The position numbers and the translations under genes are program-made. A stretch of DNA of 64,000 nucleotides, from NCBI GenBank assembly GCA_035605975.1, contig DATNGG010000167.1:26543-90542 (forward strand), read 5' to 3'. The notes beneath the pieces were generated by a model that was given only the letters and a program-made list of their open reading frames with translations, was not told where the DNA came from and searched no databases. The stretch's first letter is position 1; every line of letters begins with the position of its first letter. Shown here in pieces: positions 7,780-16,827 of this stretch. The DNA is from CAIKMD01 sp035605975. GTDB taxonomy: Bacteria > Pseudomonadota > Alphaproteobacteria > ATCC43930 > CGMCC-115725.

Positions 7780-9803
7780 AGATTTGCATCATCGGCAAGT
7801 TTCCTCCGATCGAGGGTGGGGTGAGCATGCGCACCTATTGGTCGGCGCATCGGCTCGCGGCGCGCGGACATGAGGTCCATGTCGTGACCAACGCAAAAGA
7901 GGCGGCGCCGCCCTTTCGCATGCATATGCGCGCGGAGGATTGGGCGCGCTGCGCGGCCGATTACGGCGAAGGCCGGGTGACGGTTCACTGGAGCGATCCG
8001 GTCGACGCCTCGCAGCTTTACCTGCCGATGGCGAGCGCCTTCGTCTCGAAGCTCTCCTCCCTTGCCGCGCGCCTCTGCACGGAGCGCGCGATCGATGTGG
8101 TCTTCTCCCATTACCTCGAGCCTTATGGCGTCGCCGGACATTTGGCTGCCGAGATGGCGGGTTTGCCCCATGTCGTCCGTATGGCGGGAAGCGATTCGGG
8201 TCGCCTCTGGCGCCATCCGCAATTCGAGCCGCTTTACAACCACGTCTTGCGCTCGGCGGCCATTGTCGTCGCGACGGGCGTGGTCGCCGAACGAGCGGTG
8301 GCGCGCGGCGTCGATCCGGCGCGCATCGCCGCCGCGGGTTTCAGCCTGCCGGACGAGCTCTTCACCCCCTTCGGGCCTGCGCTCGATTACGCCGCTTTGC
8401 GCGCGGAAATCGCGGGAGCCGACGAGCCGCAGCGTCTTTGGGGTGGCTTCGCCTTGGACCGGCCGTTCTTTGGAATTTACGGCAAGCTCGGCGAGCGCAA
8501 AGGCTCCTTCGCGCTCCTCGCGGCGCTGGAGCGATTGAAGTGCGCGGGCATCGAGATTGGCCTCGTCGCTCTGGCGCATGGGCATGCGGCGACCGAAGCG
8601 GAATTTCGCCGCCACGTCGAAAGCCGCGGCCTCTTCGACCGGGTGTTGCAGCTTCCGTTTCTGCCGCATTGGCGCGTGCCCGAGTTCCTGCGCAGCTGCC
8701 TCGCTGTCTGCTGCCTCGAGCAGGATTTCCCGATCGCTCATCACACGCCGATCACGCCGCTCGAAGTCCTGCTCTGCGGCAAATGCCTCGTCGGCTCGGC
8801 GGAGCTCATCCGCAAGCTTCCGGATCATCGCCTCTTGCCGAGCGGCTATAGCTGCGTCGAGATCGCGGACGTCAACGATATCGACCGGCTGGCGGCACAG
8901 CTTGCCGCGATCGCCGAAGACCCGGCGCCGGCGGCGGCGATCGGCGCGCGCGGCTATGCGTTTGCGTGCGAATGCCAGGAGCAGGCCGAGTTTCCGGCCA
9001 AGCTGGAGCGCATTCTCGAAGTGGCGGCGGCGCGCCGAAACCTGGTCTCGTCACAAGAGGTATTGGCAGAGAGCGAGAGCGAGGAAGAGCGGAGCTTTCC
9101 CTTTGCGCGAATCGCGGCCGCCGCGCTCGCCGCGACGGAGTCGAAACCCGCCAAGACGAACGGCGCGCGGTTCGAACTCTCGGATGCGCAGACGGTTTTG
9201 GCGGCGCTCGATCGCGGGCGGCTCGCGGATCACCCAAAATCGGCATCGCTCGCTTCGGCCGTGTGGGCCGAAGTCGCGATCGCGCTTGCTCAAGGCGCGA
9301 CGCGAGAGCCCGAAGACATCGGAGCGGAACCGCCGCCGCTCGCCGCGTCCCGACGCTGGGGCTTGGCCGAGGGCGATCTCGCCAAGCTTTTTCCCCATCG
9401 CCGCCGGGATATAAAAGTGCTCACTTTCGACTGCGACATTGCCGCATTCCGGACAGCGAGGAACCTCGAGGAACTGCCCGACGCGCCGCGCCGCCATCCG
9501 AGCTATGTGATCGTGTTCAGCGGCCGCGGCTCGTCGCCGGCCGATCCGCTGCTGGTCGACCGCGCCACCGCGCGTATCCTCGAGCTCAGCGACGGAACGC
9601 GAACGACCCGCCAGATCATGGATCAATTGAAATGCGAGACGCAGCGCGGCGATACGGACGAGAATCTCGACTGGATCGAGGCCCTCTTCGTTGATGGGCT
9701 CATCCGCTTCACCGACTCGCCCGCGAGGCCCTCAGACGGTAGCATGATGCTGCGGCTGCGACATCCCCGCGCCAGCGGGACGGATGACAGGATGGCACAG
9801 TGA
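7776..9803 (+). CDS. GT4-type glycosyltransferase fused to a C-terminal PqqD/partner-like domain
   Basis: 675 residues from a TTG start at 7776, chosen because GGAGGTG precedes it and it overlaps the MNIO stop by 4 nt. Residues 1-400 are a GT-B fold: glycine-rich N-terminal loop (KFPPIEGGVS), HEVHVVTN, and a C-terminal donor-site region TPITPLEVLLCGKCLVGSAE. After an Ala/Glu-rich linker, residues about 540-640 resemble the C-terminal domain of the preceding MNIO, ending in LLVDRATARILELSDGTRT. That is the kind of small winged-helix fold used by PqqD-like peptide recognition elements. It may glycosylate the modified peptide. The acceptor and sugar donor are unknown. Confidence 0.82.
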   Translation: MKICIIGKFPPIEGGVSMRTYWSAHRLAARGHEVHVVTNAKEAAPPFRMHMRAEDWARCAADYGEGRVTVHWSDPVDASQLYLPMASAFVSKLSSLAARLCTERAIDVVFSHYLEPYGVAGHLAAEMAGLPHVVRMAGSDSGRLWRHPQFEPLYNHVLRSAAIVVATGVVAERAVARGVDPARIAAAGFSLPDELFTPFGPALDYAALRAEIAGADEPQRLWGGFALDRPFFGIYGKLGERKGSFALLAALERLKCAGIEIGLVALAHGHAATEAEFRRHVESRGLFDRVLQLPFLPHWRVPEFLRSCLAVCCLEQDFPIAHHTPITPLEVLLCGKCLVGSAELIRKLPDHRLLPSGYSCVEIADVNDIDRLAAQLAAIAEDPAPAAAIGARGYAFACECQEQAEFPAKLERILEVAAARRNLVSSQEVLAESESEEERSFPFARIAAAALAATESKPAKTNGARFELSDAQTVLAALDRGRLADHPKSASLASAVWAEVAIALAQGATREPEDIGAEPPPLAASRRWGLAEGDLAKLFPHRRRDIKVLTFDCDIAAFRTARNLEELPDAPRRHPSYVIVFSGRGSSPADPLLVDRATARILELSDGTRTTRQIMDQLKCETQRGDTDENLDWIEALFVDGLIRFTDSPARPSDGSMMLRLRHPRASGTDDRMAQ

Positions 9804-10792
9804 TCCGGCGGAATTTCCTCGCTCTTCTCGCCTCGCTGGCGCTGTGCCCGCCCGCGGCGCATGCGGATCAAGCCCCGGACCAGGCGGCAATGCCGGTCAT
9901 CGGCTTCCTGAACAGCGGCTCGCCGGCGGCGTTTGGGAATCTCGTTGCCGCCTTCCGCCAAGGCTTGGGCGATCAAGGCTATGCCGAAGGCTCGACCCTG
10001 CGGATCGATTACCGTTGGGCGCAGGGCCGCTACACCGATCTCGACGGCATGGCCGCGGAGCTGGTGCGCAACCGCGTGAGCCTTATCGCCGCCACGGGCG
10101 GCGTGGTCTCGGCCAAGGCCGCGCTCAAAGCGACGACGTCGATTCCGGTGGTGTTCGTCGTCGGCTTCGACCCGGTCGGATTGGGCCTCGTCAAAAGCCT
10201 CAACCAGCCCGGCGGCAACGCCACCGGCGTCAGCATCTTCACGACGGAATTGATCGCAAAGCGCGTCGAGCTGCTTTACGACCTCTCGCCCGGCATCAGC
10301 ACCGTCGCCATCCTGGTCAACCCCAAGGCGGTCGTCACCGACATCGAAATCCAGGAGACCATCGCGGCGATCCAGCGTTCCGGCCGCAAATTGCTCACGC
10401 TCAACGCGAACAACGAGAGCGAGATCGACGCCGCCTTCGCCTTGGCGGCCGAGCAGAAAGCCGGCGGGCTGATCGTCAGCGCCGATCCCTACTTCACCAG
10501 CCGCAGAGCGCAAATCGTCGCCCTCGCCGCGCGCCACGCAATCCCCGCGATCTATCCCTTGCGCCAATACGCCGATGCCGGCGGCCTCGTCAGCTATGGG
10601 CCCAATCTCGAGCACGCCTATCGCGACGCCGGGATTTATGCGGGCCGGATTCTGAAAGGCGCCAGCCCCAAGACGCTTCCGGTGGCGCTGCCGACGACCT
10701 TCAATCTCGTCATCAACCTCAAAGCCGCCAAGGCCCAAGGCCTCAAAGTGTCGCCGCTTCTCCTCGCCATCGCCAATGACGTGATCGAGTAA
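9800..10792 (+). CDS. ABC transporter substrate-binding protein (TrpX/DUF534 family), exported
   Basis: 330 residues from GTG 9800, which overlaps the glycosyltransferase stop (GTGA). The N-terminus MIRRNFLALLASLAL...AHA is a cleavable signal with a twin-arginine-like start. The rest is the two-lobed periplasmic-binding fold of the TrpX/DUF534 group (IGFLNSG, GGNATGVS, LIVSADPYF, VSYGPN). No permease or ATPase gene is nearby. It is a homologue of the signal-less protein at 5273-6127. It may capture the exported peptide product or a related ligand; this is inferred only from its place in the operon. Confidence 0.85.
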   Translation: MIRRNFLALLASLALCPPAAHADQAPDQAAMPVIGFLNSGSPAAFGNLVAAFRQGLGDQGYAEGSTLRIDYRWAQGRYTDLDGMAAELVRNRVSLIAATGGVVSAKAALKATTSIPVVFVVGFDPVGLGLVKSLNQPGGNATGVSIFTTELIAKRVELLYDLSPGISTVAILVNPKAVVTDIEIQETIAAIQRSGRKLLTLNANNESEIDAAFALAAEQKAGGLIVSADPYFTSRRAQIVALAARHAIPAIYPLRQYADAGGLVSYGPNLEHAYRDAGIYAGRILKGASPKTLPVALPTTFNLVINLKAAKAQGLKVSPLLLAIANDVIE

Positions 10793-10817
10793 GGCGCCCT
10801 GCAAGGGCTTCGCGCGT

Positions 10818-11996
10818 CTAGGCTGGGCTCTCGTCGCGCAACGGCGCGAGAAAATAGGCGGAGGGCAGCAGCGTGTGACCTGGCGCATCGACCCGATCGG
10901 CAATCCGCATATAAGAATTGACCCGAGACGATTTGCCGATCGCCCAGATCACCGCATTGCGCAAGGGATAGGCCGAGCGCGGCCATTCCGAGGTGATCCA
11001 GTCGTAGCGGCGGGACCAGGTTTGCGTCCGGTCGGCGACCCAGCGCCATGCGCCTTGCCAGGCGGTGAGGGCTTCCGGCACATCGCTGCGCGCGGACACA
11101 TAATCCGACAGCAGCAAACCATTCATCAAGGAGAGGCCGGCGCCTTGGCCAAGCGTCGGCGGCAGCGCATGGGCGGCATCGCCGAGCAAAGCGACGCGGC
11201 CTTTCACCCAGGACACCGCCCGCACGAAGGGATAGGGGTGGTGAACGCCGCCAGCTGCGTAAGCGCGCGCGAATAATCCCTCCGCGGCGAGTTTCGGAAA
11301 CCGCGCGCTCCAATAGTCGCGATCGATCGGCGTTTGCATGCCGCGTTGATCATCGAGAGGGGCGATGAAATAGCAGAAGGCCTCGGTCGGCGTGCAGGGG
11401 CAGACCCCCACCCGCAGCCGGCCCGACCAAAATTCGCGCACCATATCGTCCTTCTCGGGCGCGGTCCTCGAAACCAAGAGACGGATCGCGCCGCTCGAGG
11501 GCGGGCGAACCGGCTCATCAAGCGCCAGCGCGCGGCGCGCGAGCGAACTCACGCCGTCGGCGGCGATCACCAGCTCGGCTTGGTGAATTTCGCCGCGCAC
11601 GCGGATCGCGCCGCGCGCCTCGATGGCATCGACCGGAGAATCCGTGTGCACCCTCGCGCCGAGGGAGGTCGCGCGGTCGCACAGGGCGCGGATCAGCAAC
11701 TCGCGCTTGACGTTCCAGATCGAGGTCGTGTCGCGCAGCAAGCGCCGCTGCAGCAGCCGGCCCTCGCGGTCGAGCGTCCGCGCCTCGGCAAGCGCCACGC
11801 AATCGCCGCGGATCGCATCGATGACCCCGAAGCTTTCGAGAACGCGCAGAGCATTCCCTTTGACGAAGATGCCGGCGCCGATTTCCCGGATGGTTGGGCT
11901 GCGCTCATAGACATCGACGGACCACCCGTTTCGCGCCAAGCCGATCGCCGCGCCAAGCCCGGCAATGCCGCCCCCGCAGATGATTGCCTGTCGCAT
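10818..11996 (-). CDS. FAD-dependent monooxygenase (PHBH-like, salicylate hydroxylase type)
   Basis: 392 residues. The N-terminal Rossmann motif CGGGIAGLGAAIGLARNG binds FAD. A DG-type motif lies mid-protein (AADGVSSLARRA), and the C-terminal GDAAHALPPTLGQGA binds the flavin ribityl chain. This matches the single-component aromatic hydroxylases that use NAD(P)H and O2. There is no signal peptide. It converges with the preceding plus-strand operon (25 nt gap). The substrate is unknown; neighbours do not form an obvious pathway with it. Confidence 0.9.
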   Translation of the reverse strand: MRQAIICGGGIAGLGAAIGLARNGWSVDVYERSPTIREIGAGIFVKGNALRVLESFGVIDAIRGDCVALAEARTLDREGRLLQRRLLRDTTSIWNVKRELLIRALCDRATSLGARVHTDSPVDAIEARGAIRVRGEIHQAELVIAADGVSSLARRALALDEPVRPPSSGAIRLLVSRTAPEKDDMVREFWSGRLRVGVCPCTPTEAFCYFIAPLDDQRGMQTPIDRDYWSARFPKLAAEGLFARAYAAGGVHHPYPFVRAVSWVKGRVALLGDAAHALPPTLGQGAGLSLMNGLLLSDYVSARSDVPEALTAWQGAWRWVADRTQTWSRRYDWITSEWPRSAYPLRNAVIWAIGKSSRVNSYMRIADRVDAPGHTLLPSAYFLAPLRDESPA

Positions 11997-12097
11997 GCCG
12001 TCGAACGCCTATCGCCTTCGCCCGCCCCGTCACGCCATCCGGCGTGTGGGCGTTCGCGGCCAATGATACCCGCCGGGCGGCAAAACGCGACAATCGC

Positions 12098-12337
12098 CTA
12101 CCAATGCCGGCGGGCGAGGCTGTCGTCCCCGCCACGCGATCCATCATCGGCGAAGGGCGTGGCGGCATTGGGGTCGTAGAGCCCGCCTCCAGTCAGCGCG
12201 CCGTGACGTTGTGCGAGCTCGAGCGGGCTTTCATGCAGCCCGCCCGGCACCGCCTCATCGACGAGCGGTTGCGGCGTCAGGATTGCCGCGAGCACCCTCA
12301 ACAGCAAATAAGAAGTGCGGAGATTGGGAACGGTCAT
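12098..12337 (-). CDS. Hypothetical small protein
   Basis: 79 residues from ATG 12337 (MTVPNLRTSYLLLRVLAAIL...). It has a short hydrophobic N-terminus and a hydrophilic tail containing GGLYDPNAATPFADDG. The tail vaguely resembles GVYDSPNF in the small exported protein encoded just upstream on the same strand. No clear Shine-Dalgarno sequence is seen, and the reading frame extends further upstream. If it is not a gene, 11997-12407 holds nothing else I can identify. Confidence 0.35.
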   Translation of the reverse strand: MTVPNLRTSYLLLRVLAAILTPQPLVDEAVPGGLHESPLELAQRHGALTGGGLYDPNAATPFADDGSRGGDDSLARRHW

Positions 12338-12407
12338 GACACGCGCTTTCGTGCTTGCCGGCTTGGACCGATGGCGTCGATTCATCGGCCCAAGCGTCGG
12401 GCTCCGG

Positions 12408-12611
12408 TCAACCGAAGGTCTGGTCGAGAGGCAGAACGAAGTTGGGGCTGTCGTAAACGCCGCGCGAGGAGTCCTGGGTCTTGTTCTGCTCCAGCTTGTG
12501 CTGGGCCGAGGCTCCGATGCCGTCATCGGCGAAAGCGACGCCGACGAGACCGGTGGTGGCCGCAAACGCGAGCGCGACTGCCGCCGTACGAAGGATCGAG
12601 GTGATACGCAT
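12408..12611 (-). CDS. Small exported hypothetical protein
   Basis: 67 residues from ATG 12611, preceded by GGAGAGAAAG at good spacing (an ATG four codons upstream is less well placed). Residues 1-26 are a textbook signal peptide (MRITSILRTAAVALAFA...GVAFA before DD). The mature part is about 40 residues, polar, with no cysteine, ending LPLDQTFG. It would be periplasmic. I do not recognise the family. Confidence 0.6.
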   Translation of the reverse strand: MRITSILRTAAVALAFAATTGLVGVAFADDGIGASAQHKLEQNKTQDSSRGVYDSPNFVLPLDQTFG

Positions 12612-12910
12612 CTTTCTCTCCATGATTGCTGGGCGCCGGGATTGGCCCCATCACGGGAGAAGAGATGGGCGCGCTTTGCGCCGGGATAATTGCTGGCGCA
12701 CGGCATGGCCAATTCCGCCACGCCAAACAATCCGCACGCCGCGCGCCCGCGCCGGCCGCGTTTTCTGCCCCGTAAAATAAGGGTTATCGCCGTCAGGAAG
12801 CCGCTTGACGCTAACCGCCGGATTACCGCCGCGACCGATTATTGCCCCATGTGTTTATCGCGGAAACGGCGGCCGGGTTGAGCCGCTCCTTCTTCACGCG
12901 AGGCATGATC

Positions 12911-13192
12911 ATGCGAGAGGTTTATGCAATCTTCGCGGGCGATCCTCACCGGGCCGTGTGCCTTTGCGGCGGCAGCGACGCCGTTCATGCGCAATGGTTC
13001 CGGGAAGCGCAGAAATTCGGCACTGTCGGGGCTCGCGAAATCATCGGCCTGTGGCGTATCGATCTCGGCACGCCGGACGAGCATGTGATCGAAATTTTCG
13101 GCAGCGTCCCGGTCGATATTCGGCTGCGCTACGATTTGGGCAAGTCCATGCAGCGGCTCTCCGAGAACGCCAAGGAACCGGCCGTGGCCTAG
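12911..13192 (+). CDS. Hypothetical protein, 93 residues
   Basis: The start at 12911 is chosen because GAGG (12900-12903) lies 7 nt upstream; an in-frame ATG at 12905 is too close to it. The protein is soluble, mixed alpha/beta, with LCGG near residue 20 and no transmembrane segment. It precedes the DUF2249-propeller gene by 81 nt on the same strand and could be co-transcribed. I do not recognise it. Confidence 0.55.
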   Translation: MREVYAIFAGDPHRAVCLCGGSDAVHAQWFREAQKFGTVGAREIIGLWRIDLGTPDEHVIEIFGSVPVDIRLRYDLGKSMQRLSENAKEPAVA

Positions 13193-13273
13193 AGACCGGC
13201 CGCGCCGAGCGCGGTTGCGGCGACCCTTCTCCCGGGTGCAAGCTGGCACCTCGAGGAAGGGAGAGGAGAGGCC

Positions 13274-14506
13274 ATGGAAGAACTCGATCTTCGCGCAACG
13301 CCCAGCGGCGAGGTTCTGCGCGGCATCATCGCCGCTTATGAGCGGATTCCGCGCGGGGAGCGCATCGCGATCGCCCTCGCCGCCTATAGTCCCGGGTTGC
13401 GCATGGGCTTGATCGAGGCCGGCGCCAAGCACGAAGCCGAGCGAACGCCGGGCGGCGATTGGCGTCTCGTCGTCCACGGCGCCTCGCGCTCGCTCAGCAC
13501 TGCGCCCGGCCTCCATCACATTGTCGCCGGCCCGGATGGGAGCGTGTGGACCTGCGAGCGCGCGCGCCGCGCCGCCCGCATCGATGGCGCCGCGCGCCAG
13601 GTGGCGGCCGTGCGCGAGGTCGCGCAAGCCGCCTCGCATATGGCACTCGATGCCGCAGCGGGCCGGCTCTACGTCGGCGACGCGCGGGGCAATGCGCTGA
13701 TCTGCCTGCGCGCGAGCGATCTCGAGCCGCTGGAGCGCTGGGACGTGCCCGGCTCGCCGCAGCTGCCGATCGTCAGCGAGGAGGGCATCGCTTGCGTCAC
13801 CGGCGGCGGCGCGGGCGTGCTGGCCATTGTGTGGCCCGGCCGGAACGGCTTTCGCACCAAGCTGGTCGAGGTCGGCGCGGGCCCCCATGATCCGCTTGCC
13901 ATGCCCGACGGATCCGCCGTGCTCGTGCCCTGCGCCGGCGACGGCGTGATCGTTCGGGTGAGCCTCGCCGACGGAGCAGTGAGCGGCCGTTTCCCGGTCG
14001 GCGATGGGCCGGCCCATCTCGCGCTTCATCCCGACGGCACGCGCATTTACGCCGCCAACAGCTTCGACGGCACCCTCGCCTGCCTGTCGCCAGACGGCGA
14101 TGTGCTCGGCCGGGTGTGGAGCGGCAACTGGGCGCATGTGCCGAAGGTGACGCCGGACGGAAAGCTGGTCTATGTCGCGAATTTCTATGACGACACGCTT
14201 GCCGTGTTCGATGCGCAAACGCTCGAGCGCGTCGCCGAGCTGAAGACCGATCCCTATCCGCACGGGCTCGATATCAGCCCCGACGGGACGAGCGTGGTCG
14301 CCACCGGATTTTGCGGCGATCATGCGCGCGTTTTCGACGGCGCCACCGGGCGCGAGCGCGCGCATATCGCGGTCGGCGAGGGTTCGGCGCACACCGCCTT
14401 CCTGCCGGATGGCAGCGCCGGCTTCGTCGGCTGCTCGATCAGCGATCACATCGCCGTCATCGATCTCGGCACGGGAGAAAGAAGCGGCGTCCTTCGCCTC
14501 GCCTGA
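13274..14506 (+). CDS. DUF2249/TusA-like domain fused to a YVTN-type beta-propeller
   Basis: 410 residues with GGAGAGGAG before the ATG. Residues 1-70 (ELDLRATP...GGDWRLVVHG) look like the TusA-like DUF2249 domain found near denitrification and sulfur-carrier proteins, but without the usual catalytic cysteine. Residues 80-410 are repeated propeller blades (IVAGPDGSVWTCE, LALHPDGTRIYAANS, KVTPDGKLVYVAN, LDISPDGTSVVATG). There is no signal peptide, so the propeller is predicted to be cytoplasmic, which is less common for YVTN proteins. The function is unknown; it may be a protein-interaction scaffold. Confidence 0.75.
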   Translation: MEELDLRATPSGEVLRGIIAAYERIPRGERIAIALAAYSPGLRMGLIEAGAKHEAERTPGGDWRLVVHGASRSLSTAPGLHHIVAGPDGSVWTCERARRAARIDGAARQVAAVREVAQAASHMALDAAAGRLYVGDARGNALICLRASDLEPLERWDVPGSPQLPIVSEEGIACVTGGGAGVLAIVWPGRNGFRTKLVEVGAGPHDPLAMPDGSAVLVPCAGDGVIVRVSLADGAVSGRFPVGDGPAHLALHPDGTRIYAANSFDGTLACLSPDGDVLGRVWSGNWAHVPKVTPDGKLVYVANFYDDTLAVFDAQTLERVAELKTDPYPHGLDISPDGTSVVATGFCGDHARVFDGATGRERAHIAVGEGSAHTAFLPDGSAGFVGCSISDHIAVIDLGTGERSGVLRLA

Positions 14507-14554
14507 GGCGCCGCGGGAGCGCCAGGGCGCAGGCCCGGGCGCTCGCGTCTCACC

Positions 14555-15535
14555 TCAGGATGTGTGCCCGGGCAGGAACTTCTCGGTATAGAGCTTGCTC
14601 ATATCGGGCTTCGCGGGCAGCGTCTTCATCTCGACGAAAGAGCGCTGCAGCACCGTCAGCGCCTCGGGATCGAACTTTCCCGTGTCCGAGAATTCCGGCA
14701 TCACCGCGTCATAGGTCTTGGCGACGATCTCGGGAGATTTCTGCATGATCGGCGTGACGATCTTCACCGTCTCGTCCTCGTGGCTGCGCATCCAGCGCAC
14801 CGCCTCGAACCAGCCCGCGTTGAAGCCGCGGACTTCGTCGGGATGCTGGGCGATGAGCTTGTTGGTCGCGAAAGTCACATGGACGATGAAATGCGGCACG
14901 ACATGGCCGAAATTCACCACCGCATGGGCGACGCCGAGCTCTTCGAGGCGCAGCGCCGATGCGACGTCCTGCGTCGCGGCGGCGACATTCTTGCTGCGCA
15001 GGCCGGCGACTTCCGCGCTGATGCTGCCGAGATAGACGACGTCGACGCCGTTCGTGCCCCAGCCTTGCTGGCGCGACAATTCCCGCACCAGCCAGTCGGT
15101 GAGCCCGCCGACCGTCGAGACGCCGACCTTGCGCCCCTTCAGATCGGCGCCGCTCTTGATCGGCAGATCCATGCGCGCCGCAATGGTGAGATCGTAAGGC
15201 GCGCCGGCAAAAGCCGCGATCGCCAGCACCGGCGCGCCCTTGGCGATGAAGGCGAGTTCCGGCCCCGAGCCCAAGCCGATATCCGCGGCGTCGGCCGCGA
15301 GTCCCTGCTGCAGCTTCGCGCTGCCGGCGAAATTGATGACCTGGATGTCGAGCCCGTGCTCCTTGAAGAAGCCTTGCGCGACGCCGACATCGACGGGCGT
15401 GAAATCGAGCGGCTGAGCCTGCGCCTTGCCGACGCGCAGCGTAACCGATTCCGCGGCGCCGGCCGCATTCGCCAGCGAAAGCGCCGCGAGCGCCGCGAGC
15501 GAGGCAACCCCCAATTTTCCCAACGTCCCTACCAT
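14555..15535 (-). CDS. ABC substrate-binding protein, NMT1/SsuA-like
   Basis: 326 residues with signal peptide (residues 1-28, ending AGAAE) and GGAGGGG before the ATG. The fold is the NMT1/SsuA type that binds sulfonates, thiamine precursors, nitrate or aromatic acids (GFFKEHGLDIQV, ADIGLGSGPE, GRKVGVSTVGG). It is divergently paired with a close paralogue at 15728, and both end in PDMSKLYTE-x-FLP. No permease or ATPase gene adjoins it. The ligand is unknown. Confidence 0.88.
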   Translation of the reverse strand: MVGTLGKLGVASLAALAALSLANAAGAAESVTLRVGKAQAQPLDFTPVDVGVAQGFFKEHGLDIQVINFAGSAKLQQGLAADAADIGLGSGPELAFIAKGAPVLAIAAFAGAPYDLTIAARMDLPIKSGADLKGRKVGVSTVGGLTDWLVRELSRQQGWGTNGVDVVYLGSISAEVAGLRSKNVAAATQDVASALRLEELGVAHAVVNFGHVVPHFIVHVTFATNKLIAQHPDEVRGFNAGWFEAVRWMRSHEDETVKIVTPIMQKSPEIVAKTYDAVMPEFSDTGKFDPEALTVLQRSFVEMKTLPAKPDMSKLYTEKFLPGHTS

Positions 15536-15727
15536 ACTTCCCCTCCGTCACAATGCTTGTCACACCTCTGCCGAGCTTGCCCCCGCCCTCGGCCGGACCC
15601 CGCCCTTCGATGCCAAGCCAAATTTGCATTTTCGCGCGGCTTCGTCGAGACTCATGATGGAACGCGCGCCCGGGCGAGCACCTTGCTCGCATCAAGGGAC
15701 GCCGCGCCGACGACAGAGGAGGAAGCT

Positions 15728-16714
15728 ATGGCCAAGACTCTCGCCCGCGTTCTTGCCCGCGCACAATGTTTCCTTGCGCTCGCGCTCAGCGTCTTCGTTG
15801 CAGCGGGGCCGACGGCGAGAGCCGCCGAGACGATCAATGTCGGCAAAGCCGATGCGAACTCGACCGCCTTCCTGCCCGTCCATGTCGGCGACCGGCTCGG
15901 CTTCTTCAAGAAACGCGGCATCGAGGTCAAGATCGCCGACTTCACCGGCGGCAGCAAAATGTCGCAGGCGATGGCGGCGGGCAGCATCGATATCGGGCTC
16001 GGCGCCGGCACCGAGATGGCGCTGGTCGCCAAGGGCGCGCCGATGCTCGCCGTGTGCGATATCATGCCGCCGATTTCGATCATCGGCATTGCCGTGCCGT
16101 GGGATTCGCCGGCTCGGAAAATCGATCAGCTCAAAGGCAAGCGGATCGGCATTTCGAGCGCCGGCTCGCTGACCGATTGGCTCGCCAAGCAGCTCGCCGC
16201 GCATGAGGGATGGGGAGCCGATGGCGTCAAGCCGGTCGCGATCGGCAACGGCGCCGCGGCGGCGATCGCGGCCTTTCGCACCCATGCGATCGACGCCGAC
16301 ATCGCCGTCACGTCCAATATCTTCAACTGGGAAGAAAAGAAGGAGGGGCGGCTTCTCGTTCCGGCGACGAGCTTCGTCGGCAATATCGCGGCAGGCGCGA
16401 TCTACGCAACGCGCCATTTGATTTCCGACAAGCCCGACGCGCTGCGCGGATTCCTCGCCGCCTGGCTTGATACGATCGGCTATATCGAGACGCACAAGAA
16501 AGAGACGATCAAAATCGGCAGCGAGGTCACCGGCTATTCCGAGAGCGTGATGACGAAGGAATACGACCTCTCCGCGCCGAATTTCAGCCGGGACTGCAAA
16601 TTCGACGCCGCCTCCCTTGCCAATCTCAAGCGCGCCTTCGTCGATCAGAAGCTGGTCGAGACTCCGCCCGACATGTCGAAGCTTTACACCGAGGCCTTCC
16701 TGCCCAAGCACTAG
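15728..16714 (+). CDS. ABC substrate-binding protein, NMT1/SsuA-like (paralogue)
   Basis: 328 residues from ATG 15728, chosen for the upstream GAGGAGGAAG. Signal peptide about 1-34 (ARVLARAQCFLALALSV...RAAE). Sequence blocks shared with the divergent neighbour include GSLTDWLAKQL (GGLTDWLVREL there) and the C-terminal PDMSKLYTEAFLP. The 192 bp between the two genes must hold both promoters. It is an orphan binding protein with no transporter genes next to it. Confidence 0.88.
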   Translation: MAKTLARVLARAQCFLALALSVFVAAGPTARAAETINVGKADANSTAFLPVHVGDRLGFFKKRGIEVKIADFTGGSKMSQAMAAGSIDIGLGAGTEMALVAKGAPMLAVCDIMPPISIIGIAVPWDSPARKIDQLKGKRIGISSAGSLTDWLAKQLAAHEGWGADGVKPVAIGNGAAAAIAAFRTHAIDADIAVTSNIFNWEEKKEGRLLVPATSFVGNIAAGAIYATRHLISDKPDALRGFLAAWLDTIGYIETHKKETIKIGSEVTGYSESVMTKEYDLSAPNFSRDCKFDAASLANLKRAFVDQKLVETPPDMSKLYTEAFLPKH

Positions 16715-16827
16715 GTCGCTGCGGCCCGCTTGACTCGGCGCGCCGCCTCAACGAGGCTTGAACACCGCCGCACCGCATGCGCCGGGCAACGGCCGCGGAA
16801 TGCAGCACTTATCCAGGGAGGCATCGC

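Noticed and set aside
10793..10817. Short GCCCT/AGGGC inverted repeat between convergent genes
   Set aside because: Only 5 bp arms and no T-run; not enough for a terminator call.
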